NCBI GenBank assembly: GCA_965221135.1
Contig: CBDCRZ010000157.1
Span: forward strand, 1 to 64,000
Source of the DNA: Sansalvadorimonas sp965221135
Lineage (GTDB): Bacteria; Pseudomonadota; Gammaproteobacteria; Pseudomonadales; Endozoicomonadaceae
DNA length: 64,000 nt
Direction: 5' to 3'
Shown here: one piece after another, positions 16,610 to 25,386 of the stretch
How positions within the stretch are numbered: the stretch's first letter is position 1
Layout: every line of letters starts with the position of its first letter
The notes under the pieces: generated by a model
Databases searched by the model: none
Seen by the model: the letters and a program-made list of their open reading frames with translations, nothing else
Told to the model about the DNA's origin: nothing
Position numbers and translations under genes: made by a program

Positions 16610-17590
16610 ATGCCGAACGAAATCGCGCCAATAACAAACTCTGTAAAAGAGCGTGCCCGTACGAAAATCGAGCGTGATTTAGGCGAAGTCATTATGGTTG
16701 CGCTTAATGACCCAAAGACAGTTGAAATCATGCTGAATGCTGATGGGCGCGTCTGGTGTGAGTGCTTGGGTGAGGAAATGGCGGTAATTGGGGAGTTAAC
16801 CCCATCGCAAGGCGAAGCCATTATTAAGGCTATCGCAGGTTATCATAGGAAAGAAGTTACACGACACAATCCAATCCTAGAAGGGGAGCTTCCTATTGAT
16901 GGCTCCCGTTTTGCTGGTCAACTCCCGCCTGTTGTTAGTTCCCCGACATTTGCGATTCGTAAAAAAGCTGTTTCGATCTTCAAGCTAGAAGAATATGTGG
17001 AGTCGGGAATTCTTGATTTCGGTCAGTACAAAGCATTAATTAAAGCCGTAAACAATCATAGAAACATTCTCATTGTTGGGGGAACTGGCTCTGGTAAAAC
17101 AACCTTTGTTAATGCTGTAATTGATCAAATGGTTACTAATAACCCCAATGAGCGGGTATTTATTATAGAGGACACTGGAGAGATACAGTGTTCAGCGGTT
17201 AACCATGTGCAGTACCATACGTCTATTGATGTTTCTATGACCTCTCTTCTTAAAACAACATTACGGATGCGCCCTGACCGCATATTGGTTGGTGAGGTGA
17301 GGGGGTCAGAAGCTCTTGATTTGTTAATGGCGTGGAATACAGGACACGAAGGGGGGGCTGCCACCCTTCACTCAAATACTGCGCGGTCTGGGTTAGATCG
17401 CTTGGCAATGTTGGTAAGCATGAATAACGATGCCCCAACAAAGATTGAACCATTAATCGCGGATGCGGTTGATGTTGTTGTTCATATTACAAAAACCCCG
17501 GAGGGTCGAAAAGTACACGAGGTCATAGAAGTATGTGGGTACAAGGACGGCCAATACATAACCAAGCCTTTAACGGATGAAGGACTTTAA
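16610..17590 (+). CDS. trbB: TrbB, VirB11-family secretion ATPase
   Basis: A hexameric traffic ATPase on the cytoplasmic face of the mating pore. The N-terminal domain includes VEIMLNADGRVWCE. The C-terminal RecA-like domain has the Walker A GGTGSGKTT, the Asp box ERVFIIEDTGEIQ, the Walker B-like RILVGEVRGSEA, and the His box GHEGGAATLHSN. ATG 16610 gives a protein close in length to RK2 TrbB (about 320 aa); the frame is open to GTG 16556. First gene of the mating-pair operon. Confidence 0.93.
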   Translation: MPNEIAPITNSVKERARTKIERDLGEVIMVALNDPKTVEIMLNADGRVWCECLGEEMAVIGELTPSQGEAIIKAIAGYHRKEVTRHNPILEGELPIDGSRFAGQLPPVVSSPTFAIRKKAVSIFKLEEYVESGILDFGQYKALIKAVNNHRNILIVGGTGSGKTTFVNAVIDQMVTNNPNERVFIIEDTGEIQCSAVNHVQYHTSIDVSMTSLLKTTLRMRPDRILVGEVRGSEALDLLMAWNTGHEGGAATLHSNTARSGLDRLAMLVSMNNDAPTKIEPLIADAVDVVVHITKTPEGRKVHEVIEVCGYKDGQYITKPLTDEGL

Positions 17591-17591
17591 A

Positions 17592-17978
17592 ATGACAATG
17601 AACCAAAACCAAACCGGTCGTGTATTTATGACCGTTCTGACACTGGTGCTCATGGTTGCGCCTCAGCTATCTCTGGCCACGGTAGGTACAGGTGGTAGCC
17701 TTCCCTATGAAAGCTGGCTCTCAAATCTGCAAAACTCTGTAACCGGGCCAGTTGCCTTTGCCCTCTCGATCATAGGTATTGTGGTCGCGGGTGGTGTGCT
17801 GATCTTCGGTGGCGACCTTAATGGTTTTTTCCGAACCCTGATCTTCCTGGTGCTTGTGATGGCCTTCCTGGTTGGCGCACAAAACGTAATGTCCACATTC
17901 TTCGGGCGTGGTGCGGAAATCACAGCTGCGGGTGATGTGGCGGCTTATGTTATTGGTTCCGCGAGAGGGATGGTTTAA
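17592..17978 (+). CDS. trbC: TrbC, conjugative pilin precursor (VirB2 family)
   Basis: A roughly 128-aa prepilin with a hydrophobic signal (about 15-33, ending LSLA) and two hydrophobic stretches (about 57-80 and 85-105) around a short loop GGDLNGFF. In RK2 the pilin is trimmed and circularised by TraF, which is also encoded here (48007-48543). ATG 17592 is chosen because AAGGA precedes it; an in-frame ATG at 17577 overlaps trbB. Confidence 0.88.
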   Translation: MTMNQNQTGRVFMTVLTLVLMVAPQLSLATVGTGGSLPYESWLSNLQNSVTGPVAFALSIIGIVVAGGVLIFGGDLNGFFRTLIFLVLVMAFLVGAQNVMSTFFGRGAEITAAGDVAAYVIGSARGMV

Positions 17979-17980
17979 CC

Positions 17981-18280
17981 ATGTCTCTCCGCACGATTCC
18001 CATCCGCCGCGCTGGAAACAGGGAAAACCTCTTTATGGGTGGGGATCGTGAGCTTGTCATGTTTTCAGCGTTGTGTGCTGTTGCCCTGATCTTTAGCGCA
18101 CAGGAATTAAGGGCTACTGTCGTGGGGTTGATTTTATGGGTGTCCGCCCTCTATGTTTTCCGGTTAATGGCAAAGTCAGACCCAAAAATGAGGTTTGTTT
18201 ATTTACGCCATAGAAAATATAAAAAATATTACCCGGCCAAATCAACACCGTTTCGGATAAACATTACTAGCCAAGGTTGA
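17981..18280 (+). CDS. trbD: TrbD, VirB3-family inner-membrane protein
   Basis: 99 aa with a basic N-terminus (RTIPIRRAGNRENLFMGGDR) and two transmembrane segments (about 25-60), the standard VirB3/TrbD form. It starts two bases after the trbC stop and is followed by trbE after four bases, so translation is probably coupled. It sits beside the TrbE ATPase at the pore base. Confidence 0.9.
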   Translation: MSLRTIPIRRAGNRENLFMGGDRELVMFSALCAVALIFSAQELRATVVGLILWVSALYVFRLMAKSDPKMRFVYLRHRKYKKYYPAKSTPFRINITSQG

Positions 18281-18284
18281 AACC

Positions 18285-20885
18285 ATGTTTGAAGCCATAA
18301 TTCTTATTATCGCAACACTCGGTGTTGCGATGGTTCTACTGCTTTGCTCGCGTATTATGAACGTAGACAAAAACAAAAGCCTGAATAATCACAGATCAAA
18401 GGCCGAAGGCTTTAATGATCTTTTGGGTTATGCGTCAGTTGTTAGCAATGGAGTGGTGCTGTGTAAAAGCGGCGCTTTAATGGCTTCATGGCTCTATCGT
18501 GGCGATGATAGCGAAGGTAACACCAGCACCCAAAAAGAACTTGTTTCTGCTCGCCTTAATCAAGCCTTTGCTGGTATGGGTGCGGGGTGGATGATTCATG
18601 TGGATGCGGTTAGAAGAGAAGCATCTGAATACATGAAAGAAAACGAATCGTTTTTTGGTGATTTTGTTTGTGAACAAATTGATGCGGAAAGGCGCGAGCT
18701 TTTTGAGCGGATAGGGACAACCTTTGAGGGTTATTTTGTAATAACCCTTACCTTTCTTCCTCCTCTTCTTGCACAACAAAAATTTGTCGATTTGATGTTT
18801 GATGATGATGCCCCAAAAGAAACAGCCGCTGCGAAATCACAAGCTCTGGTCTCTGAGTTTGAGAGTAAATGCACCAGTTTTGAAGCGTCCATGTCGTCTG
18901 TCTTTCAGATAAGCCGGTTGTGCGGGCAGGTTGTTAGTGATGCGGCAGGATACGAAGTGAGCCAGGATGATTTTTTGTCCTGGCTGCACTTTTGTATTAC
19001 AGGCATAGCCCAGCCGATCAATCTGCCTAAAAATGGTATGTACCTTGATTCTGTTGTGGGGTGCCAAGAATTTCATGGTGGGGTCATCCCTCGGGTCGGT
19101 CGGAAATTTATTAGAACGGTTGCTATTGAGGGATTCCCTCTGGAGTCCTCACCGGGGATGCTGGAATCACTCTCCCAAATTCCTTGCGAATACAGATGGT
19201 CTAACCGCTTTATATTCATGGATAACCACGAGGCCGTTGCACACCTCGACAAGTACAGAAAAAAATGGAAACAAAAGGTTCGCGGTTTTTTCGATCAGGT
19301 ATTCCAGACCAACAGCGGCACTGTCGATCAGGATGCTGTTGACATGGTGGCCGATGCGGAGGCCGCCATTGCTGAAGTAAACAGCGGGTTGGTTGCACAG
19401 GGATACTACACCAGTGTTGTTGTTCTTATGAGTGAGAGCCGGGCAGCACTGGATAAATCAGCCCGGTTAATTGAGGAAAGTATCAACAGGCTTGGTTTTG
19501 CCGGTCGTATTGAAACAATTAACACAATGGATGCCTACATGGGCAGCTTACCCGGCCATGGTGTTGAGAACGTCAGGAGGCCACTAATCAACACTTTGAA
19601 TCTGGCTGATCTTCTACCATCCAGTTCGATCTGGACGGGGGAAGAAAAAGCCCCCTGCCCTTTTTATAGCCCCGATGCTCCTGCCCTAATGCACTGCGTC
19701 ACCAGTGGCTCAACCCCCTTCCGTCTTAACCTGCATGTGAATGATCTAGGGCACACCCTGATGCTCGGTCCGACTGGTGCGGGCAAGTCTACCCACCTCG
19801 CCCTTCTCGCCGCCCAGTTCCGTCGCTATCAGGGAATGACGGTTTTTAGCTTCGATAAAGGAATGTCATTGTTCCCACTCACCGCTTCAATTAATGCGGC
19901 CACCTCTGGCGCAACAGGGGCACATTTCATTGTTGGAGGCGAACACAGCCGACTGGCCTTCGCCCCTCTCCAATTTCTTGAAACGAAAACAGATCGCGCA
20001 TGGGCTGCTGAATGGCTCGATACCATTCTGGGGTTAAACGGCCTTACGAGTACCCCTCTGCAACGCAATGAAATTGAAAATGCCCTCAACAGTATGCAAC
20101 AAAGCGGCGCTAAAACTCTCTCTGAGTTCAGCGTCACAATTCAGGATGAGGAAATTCGGGAAGTCATCAAACAGTACACTGTTGATGCCTCGATGGGGCA
20201 CCTGCTGGATGCTGAGTCAGACGGCCTTGCCCTATCCGACTTTACCACTTTTGAAATTGAGGAGCTGATCGGCCTGGGCGACAAATACGCCCTTCCTGTT
20301 CTTCTCTATCTGTTCCGACGCATAGAAAAAGCTCTCAAAGGCCAGCCCTCCGCCATTATTCTTGATGAGGCGTGGATTATGCTGGGCAACCCGGTATTCA
20401 GAGAAAAAATCAGGGAATGGTTGAAGGTTCTACGTAAAGCCAACTGCATTGTGGTTCTGGCCACACAATCATTATCCGACGCTGCGAACTCTGGAATTCT
20501 GGATGTAATTGTGGAATCAACCGCCACAAAAATACTACTCCCTAACCCTTTCGCCCGCGACAAAGACGCCACTGAGCTGTATTCCAGAATCGGCCTTAAT
20601 GAACAACAAATCGAAATTATTGCCCGTGGTGTTCAAAAACGCGATTACTACTATATGTCTGCCGATGGCCGCAGAGAGTACCAGTTAGCCCTGGGCGAAT
20701 ATGCGCTGGCTTTTGTCGGCGTGTCTGACAAAGAAGAAATCGCATTCATTCAACAACTGATCGCCCGCTATGAACATCAATGGGTGGGGCATTGGTTGGC
20801 ACACAAAGGCATACAGCCAGCCCCTCCAGGTCAAACAAATAAAAACACATATACAAACCATGCAACAGGGACGGAGATTGCGTGA
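18285..20885 (+). CDS. trbE: TrbE, VirB4-family conjugation ATPase
   Basis: 866 aa, near the 852 of RK2 TrbE. An N-terminal hydrophobic anchor (about 3-22) is followed by the CagE/VirB4 N domain. The ATPase domain carries Walker A GPTGAGKST at about residue 500, FSFDKGMSLF, and Walker B SAIILDEAWIML. VirB4 proteins energise pilus assembly and substrate transfer. The stop overlaps the trbF start (TGATG). Confidence 0.95.
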   Translation: MFEAIILIIATLGVAMVLLLCSRIMNVDKNKSLNNHRSKAEGFNDLLGYASVVSNGVVLCKSGALMASWLYRGDDSEGNTSTQKELVSARLNQAFAGMGAGWMIHVDAVRREASEYMKENESFFGDFVCEQIDAERRELFERIGTTFEGYFVITLTFLPPLLAQQKFVDLMFDDDAPKETAAAKSQALVSEFESKCTSFEASMSSVFQISRLCGQVVSDAAGYEVSQDDFLSWLHFCITGIAQPINLPKNGMYLDSVVGCQEFHGGVIPRVGRKFIRTVAIEGFPLESSPGMLESLSQIPCEYRWSNRFIFMDNHEAVAHLDKYRKKWKQKVRGFFDQVFQTNSGTVDQDAVDMVADAEAAIAEVNSGLVAQGYYTSVVVLMSESRAALDKSARLIEESINRLGFAGRIETINTMDAYMGSLPGHGVENVRRPLINTLNLADLLPSSSIWTGEEKAPCPFYSPDAPALMHCVTSGSTPFRLNLHVNDLGHTLMLGPTGAGKSTHLALLAAQFRRYQGMTVFSFDKGMSLFPLTASINAATSGATGAHFIVGGEHSRLAFAPLQFLETKTDRAWAAEWLDTILGLNGLTSTPLQRNEIENALNSMQQSGAKTLSEFSVTIQDEEIREVIKQYTVDASMGHLLDAESDGLALSDFTTFEIEELIGLGDKYALPVLLYLFRRIEKALKGQPSAIILDEAWIMLGNPVFREKIREWLKVLRKANCIVVLATQSLSDAANSGILDVIVESTATKILLPNPFARDKDATELYSRIGLNEQQIEIIARGVQKRDYYYMSADGRREYQLALGEYALAFVGVSDKEEIAFIQQLIARYEHQWVGHWLAHKGIQPAPPGQTNKNTYTNHATGTEIA

Positions 20886-21583
20886 TGGAAATTTTAGCGG
20901 CTAAAAAAGACAAAAGCGCCGGGGATGAAAACCCCTATTTGTCATCAAAGAAAGAGTGGAACGAGTACGCCAAAGAAATCACAACCTCACGTTTCTGGTG
21001 GCAGCTTACAGCCATTATCTCTCTGCTTATTGCTTTTGGTGCCATTGGTGGAATCGTTTACATAGGCCAGCAATCCAAGTTTGTGCCTTACGTTGTTGAG
21101 GTGGACAAACTTGGCGAATACCGGGCTGCGGGGATGGCCACCATAACCGGCGCGGTTGATTCTCGAATCATCAGAACATCAGTCCTGCAATTCGTCCATG
21201 ACACTCGCGTAGTGTCGCCCGACATTACGCTTCAGAGAAAAGCCATCACGGATGTTTATTACAAGTTGCAGCAAAACAGCCCAGCCATCGCAAAAATGAA
21301 CGAAATGTATGGCTCTCCCATAACTAACCCTCTCGAAAGAGCGCAAACAGTTATGGTTGAGATAAAAATTCAATCGGTTCTCCCCCTCTCTGAAAAGTCT
21401 TGGCAGGTTGATTGGACAGAAACCGTCAGAGACAGGCAGGGCGCTATTCAGGACACCCCTATACCCATGCGGGGATTGATGACAATGACTGTCTCACCGT
21501 CAACGGGGGGCACTCAAGCGCAAGTACAGAACAACCCTTTGGGTATATACGTCCATGATTTTTCGTGGTCGCGTCAGCTTTAA
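20885..21583 (+). CDS. trbF: TrbF, VirB8-family periplasmic assembly factor
   Basis: 232 aa with one transmembrane helix (about 42-62) after a cytoplasmic tail, and a periplasmic NTF2-like domain (from QQSKFVPYVVEVDKLGE). VirB8 proteins nucleate the pore and contact VirB10 and VirB9. The first codons contain an exact KorB operator encoding EILAAK. Confidence 0.93.
   Translation: MEILAAKKDKSAGDENPYLSSKKEWNEYAKEITTSRFWWQLTAIISLLIAFGAIGGIVYIGQQSKFVPYVVEVDKLGEYRAAGMATITGAVDSRIIRTSVLQFVHDTRVVSPDITLQRKAITDVYYKLQQNSPAIAKMNEMYGSPITNPLERAQTVMVEIKIQSVLPLSEKSWQVDWTETVRDRQGAIQDTPIPMRGLMTMTVSPSTGGTQAQVQNNPLGIYVHDFSWSRQL
20893..20905. promoter_or_regulatory. KorB operator OB-4 inside trbF
   Basis: Exact TTTAGCGGCTAAA in codons 3-7 of trbF, in a frame that reads (I)LAAK. 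An intragenic site could act as a roadblock or a partition/spreading site. Confidence 0.8.
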
Positions 21584-21611
21584 AAAAACAAGGTAAAGGT
21601 AAGGGAATACC

Positions 21612-22502
21612 ATGAAAAAATTATTGATCGCTTTAGTTGCTGGATTGTTTAGCCCCCTGTTGTTCGCGGCCACAAATGACGCCCTGGAAGATATTTATTT
21701 TTCAAAAGACAGCGTTACGCTAACCGCCCACGAAAAAGAGGCTATCAAGCTGGCAAAAGAGTACAAAAACTCTGCACCAACAGCCATCAAACCCTGGTCA
21801 GGTCGTGATGGTTCCATTCTTTTCCTGTTTGGTGCCCAGCGCACCAGTATTGTCTGCGCCGTTCTTCAGATTTGTGATGTGGCACTACAGCCCGGTGAAA
21901 AGGTGCGGTCTATCAACCTCGGGGACACAACCCGCTGGCGGGTTGAGCCAGCCATTGAAGGCAGCGGGGCAAATGAAACCCAACACCTTATGATTAAGCC
22001 GATGGATGTTGGTCTTGAAACCTCCCTGGCGGTTACAACCAACCGCAGAACGTATCACCTCGACTTGCGCTCGCATCGCACCAAATACATGCCCTATGTC
22101 GCGTTTTCGTACCCTGAAACCGCAATGGCCAAATGGGAAGCTATTAAACAAAAAGAGACAAAGGAACGGGAGCTGAAAACCATTCCGTCAACCGGGGAAT
22201 ACCTTGGCAACCTGAATTTTGACTATCACGTTTCAGGTAGTGCGAAATGGATGCCGGTTAGGGTTTACAACGATGGCCGCAAAACCATTATTGAAATGCC
22301 CCGCTCAATAACCCAAGCCGACGCCCCTGCCCTTCTCGTTTTGAGAAAAGATGAAACCTTTTTCAAAGACGAAGCAACAACCATCGTCAACTACCGGGTT
22401 CAAAACAAAAAATACATTGTGGATAGTGTTTTTGATAAAGCCATTCTTGTGGCCGGGGTGGGTTCCGATCAAGAGCGCGTGACCATCACAAGGGGGCAAT
22501 AA
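21612..22502 (+). CDS. trbG: TrbG, VirB9-family outer-membrane core subunit
   Basis: 296 aa (RK2 TrbG 297). A Sec signal peptide ends at LLFAA (about residue 20). A VirB9 N domain (RDGSILFLFGAQRTSIVCAV, PGEKVRSINLGDTTRW) is followed by the C-terminal beta domain with LNFDYHVSG and WMPVRVYNDGRKTIIEMP. With TrbH and TrbI it builds the outer-membrane ring of the mating pore. Confidence 0.93.
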   Translation: MKKLLIALVAGLFSPLLFAATNDALEDIYFSKDSVTLTAHEKEAIKLAKEYKNSAPTAIKPWSGRDGSILFLFGAQRTSIVCAVLQICDVALQPGEKVRSINLGDTTRWRVEPAIEGSGANETQHLMIKPMDVGLETSLAVTTNRRTYHLDLRSHRTKYMPYVAFSYPETAMAKWEAIKQKETKERELKTIPSTGEYLGNLNFDYHVSGSAKWMPVRVYNDGRKTIIEMPRSITQADAPALLVLRKDETFFKDEATTIVNYRVQNKKYIVDSVFDKAILVAGVGSDQERVTITRGQ

Positions 22503-22503
22503 G

Positions 22504-22989
22504 ATGAAAACATTACTGACTCTGTTTCTTGTGGTGCTAATGACAGGCTGCGCCGCAAAAAAAAACCTCCCTACAAGCGGGGAGCTGGCTACTCCAAAAA
22601 ATGAAAAACACACAACGGTCATGGCCAGGGACGTTGTTGAACAACTCACTCAAAAATACCCTGCCGCCACAACCACTCTGGTGATTCACGAATCAGTAGA
22701 TGGTGTGTTTGGGAAAGATCTTCTTTCTGGTCTGCGCAAAGGTGGTTATGCGCTGGTAGTTTTGAAGCCCTCTGTTCCTGGTGACTCAGAAGAAACAGGG
22801 GGTGGGGTTGTTCCCAAAACCACAAAATCTCTCGACCTCGGATTTGTTGTCGATCAGCCAGCCCCCAACCTGTACCGGGTCACGGTTTCGATTGATAAAA
22901 CCACACTTTCGCGGGCATACGCCCAAACCGAAACCGATTTTTTTGCAGCCGGAGCGTGGGTTATAGGGGGGGCATCCAGTGTCAAATGA
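22504..22989 (+). CDS. trbH: TrbH, VirB7-like outer-membrane lipoprotein
   Basis: 161 aa, matching RK2 TrbH (160). A lipoprotein signal ends in LMTGCAAKK, with Cys17 as the lipidation site. The mature part is a small mixed domain. It overlaps the next gene by 11 bases and completes the VirB7-VirB9-VirB10 type core complex. Confidence 0.88.
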   Translation: MKTLLTLFLVVLMTGCAAKKNLPTSGELATPKNEKHTTVMARDVVEQLTQKYPAATTTLVIHESVDGVFGKDLLSGLRKGGYALVVLKPSVPGDSEETGGGVVPKTTKSLDLGFVVDQPAPNLYRVTVSIDKTTLSRAYAQTETDFFAAGAWVIGGASSVK

Positions 22990-24379
22990 AAGCATTGAAA
23001 ATGAAGAGTATCTGGATGCGGAAGCCTCACCAGACCAGCCTTCATCTGGAGTAAAGCGTGTAAACAATCTCCCGTTGTTTTTGATTGGTGGCGCTGCTGG
23101 GGTTTTTCTTTTGGTGATGGTTATGGTTGCGTCAGATCGCGCAGACCGCCAGAACAACCCGCCAGCCCCGGAAGAAATCACAGGAAAGCCTCAAGGTGCG
23201 AGCACTCAGATTTTCGCTCAGGAATTTATTTCAGGGTATGAGTCTGGGGGTATTGTCGCGCCCAGCCTTCCAAAACAGCCAGAATTGGCGGAACCAAAAC
23301 CTGCGGAAGTGGAACCAAAGCCAGCTGTAATTTTAGCGGCTAAAACACCAGAGCAACTTAACAATCTGCAAGCCCCAAGTGCGGGCTTTGAACCACCGAC
23401 TGACCCTCTCGAACAAGAAATTGAGAGAATGAAGGTCGTTAAGCTGCACCGGCTTAGGGAAGCTGCAAACGCTAAAACAGCCGTCAACAATGCTGGTTTT
23501 TCATCATCTGCAGGGAGCGTAGGTTCAGGGGGGACACCAAGCGCCGGGAGCATTGAAAGCCAAATCGCAGAAGCGCAACGGCAACTTAACCAATACGCCG
23601 CCACTGACCCCACAACTGCCTATCTCGCAAAGCTGGATAACATTAGAAACAGTGGCGTGGTTGACGGGCTGGATACTGGCGGTTCTCCCGGTCAAAATCT
23701 GTTTGGCGGCTTGGCTCCTGCATCCAACACTCAAGGCGCAACTTCACTAGAAGGCCGATGGAATCTAAATAGCAGAATGGAGAACCCCTCTCCTTTTGAG
23801 TTGAAAGCGGGGTTTGTTATACCGGGCGTAATGATCTCAGGTATAAACTCAGAGCTTCCTGGTCAAGTGATGGCTCAGGTGTCTTATGATATTTACGACA
23901 CAGCAACAGGCCGACACCTCCTTATTCCGCAGGGTTCAAGACTGAATGGCGTTTATAAGAGTGATGTGTCTTATGGTCAGTCTCGGGTTCTGGTAGCTTG
24001 GCAACGGCTGGTATTTCCTGACGGCAAATCTCTCGATATTGGTTCAATGGCTGGGGCAGATGAGGCTGGGTATTCAGGCTTCAACGACAAGGTAAACAAC
24101 CATTACATTAGATTGTTTGGTTCCGCGATACTTATGTCAGCGATAACCGCTGGGGTCACACTGTCCCAAAACAGAAACAAAGGTGTGAATAGTTCTCAGA
24201 CTGCAAGCGAGGCGTTGAGTGAATCCCTTGGCCAACAACTGGGGCAAGTGTCGGCTGAACTCATTTCTAAGAACCTGAACATTGCGCCAACCCTTGAAAT
24301 CAGGCCGGGTTATAAATTCAACATCATTGCAACCAAAGACCTGAAACTTGACCGCCCATATCAATCGTTTGATTATTAA
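22979..24379 (+). CDS. trbI: TrbI, VirB10-family scaffold protein
   Basis: 466 aa (RK2 TrbI 463) with a GTG start. A short acidic cytoplasmic tail and one transmembrane helix (about 30-52) are followed by a Pro-rich periplasmic stretch (60-150). The conserved C-terminal beta-barrel has FVIPGVMISGINSELPGQ, LIPQGSRLNGVYKS, the antenna-like hydrophobic segment at about 375-395 and GYKFNIIATKDL. It spans both membranes. An exact KorB operator lies in its linker. Confidence 0.95.
   Translation: MSNESIENEEYLDAEASPDQPSSGVKRVNNLPLFLIGGAAGVFLLVMVMVASDRADRQNNPPAPEEITGKPQGASTQIFAQEFISGYESGGIVAPSLPKQPELAEPKPAEVEPKPAVILAAKTPEQLNNLQAPSAGFEPPTDPLEQEIERMKVVKLHRLREAANAKTAVNNAGFSSSAGSVGSGGTPSAGSIESQIAEAQRQLNQYAATDPTTAYLAKLDNIRNSGVVDGLDTGGSPGQNLFGGLAPASNTQGATSLEGRWNLNSRMENPSPFELKAGFVIPGVMISGINSELPGQVMAQVSYDIYDTATGRHLLIPQGSRLNGVYKSDVSYGQSRVLVAWQRLVFPDGKSLDIGSMAGADEAGYSGFNDKVNNHYIRLFGSAILMSAITAGVTLSQNRNKGVNSSQTASEALSESLGQQLGQVSAELISKNLNIAPTLEIRPGYKFNIIATKDLKLDRPYQSFDY
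23332..23344. promoter_or_regulatory. KorB operator OB-5 inside trbI
   Basis: Exact TTTAGCGGCTAAA in the poorly constrained linker of trbI; again read as ILAAK. Confidence 0.8.
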
Positions 24380-24412
24380 TTAACACCAATTAATAAATCC
24401 AAGGACGGACTT

Positions 24413-25180
24413 ATGTTAGTTAAAAAAACAATACTCAAAAGCACAATCCTTGCAGCCTTCTTAACCTCCGCAAGTGTGCCCGTAACAGCAGGCGGAATCC
24501 CGGTGTTTGATGGTGTTGGCCTCGGCCAGGCCATCGTTCAAGGGCTGGAGCAAATCAGACAAACCGCCCAGCAAGTCCAGCAATACCAAGCGCAACTCCA
24601 ACAGCTTCAGGTTCAGTTAAAGAACGCCACAAAACCATCGTCGTGGACTCTGAATCAGGCACAAAACACCATTAATGGTTTGCTTGGCACTATCGACACA
24701 CTGAAGCAGCAAAGGCAGGCGCTGGGGAGCACTGTTAATTATTTGAAACAATTCAAAACCGCCAATGAGTATAAGCAAATGGCATGCTTAGGGGGTACTG
24801 GGTGCACGTCTGCCGACATACAAACAATAAAGCAGAATCTTCAGTTTGCAGCAGATGCTGAAAAGCTGGTCAATGAAGCATCTATAAAAGGGCTGGAGCA
24901 ACAGCAGAACAACTTGGCGAGTGATGCGGCCACCCTTCAAACCCTGCAAAACAACGCCCAGGGGGCAGACGGTCAACTTAAAGCCATAGGGTACGCCAAC
25001 CAGATAGCCAGCCACCAATCTGGGCAACTCCTACAAATAAGATCGCTCTTGATCTCCCAGCAAAACCTTATTGCCACCCGAAACCAAACGGTGGCCAACA
25101 GAGAGGCCGTTCTGAAAGCAGCACGAAGCCAGGCCAGAAATACTAGCTCCTATGTACCTTCAACAGATCGCAACTGGTGA
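24413..25180 (+). CDS. trbJ: TrbJ, VirB5-family pilus-associated protein
   Basis: 255 aa (RK2 TrbJ 258). A Sec signal peptide ends near PVTAGG, then a long glutamine-rich helical coiled coil begins (QTAQQVQQYQAQLQQLQVQL), with paired cysteines at about 125 and 130. VirB5-type proteins sit at the pilus tip or tip base. The stop overlaps the trbK start. Confidence 0.92.
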   Translation: MLVKKTILKSTILAAFLTSASVPVTAGGIPVFDGVGLGQAIVQGLEQIRQTAQQVQQYQAQLQQLQVQLKNATKPSSWTLNQAQNTINGLLGTIDTLKQQRQALGSTVNYLKQFKTANEYKQMACLGGTGCTSADIQTIKQNLQFAADAEKLVNEASIKGLEQQQNNLASDAATLQTLQNNAQGADGQLKAIGYANQIASHQSGQLLQIRSLLISQQNLIATRNQTVANREAVLKAARSQARNTSSYVPSTDRNW

Positions 25181-25386
25181 ACATTGTGACAAGCCAAATC
25201 TGCAAGATGCTCATAGCTTCAGCCTTGTTGGTGTTTATTTCGGGGTGCTCTGATGAACCGCTTCCGCCGATGGCCTCAGAAAAATGTGCAGGGCTAACAA
25301 AAGAAGAGCTGGATGGGGATAAACCCACGGACGTACCCTGTGGACGCATCCATAAATATATTAAAAGCGAAGCGAGGGAGTGGTGA
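25177..25386 (+). CDS. trbK: TrbK, entry-exclusion lipoprotein
   Basis: 69 aa, the size of RK2 TrbK, with a lipobox FISGC and a short acidic mature domain containing two further cysteines. In RK2 TrbK sits on the cytoplasmic membrane and blocks entry of the same plasmid. It starts at GTG 25177 (overlapping trbJ) or the later GTG 25187, and its TGA overlaps the trbL ATG. Confidence 0.85.
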   Translation: MNIVTSQICKMLIASALLVFISGCSDEPLPPMASEKCAGLTKEELDGDKPTDVPCGRIHKYIKSEAREW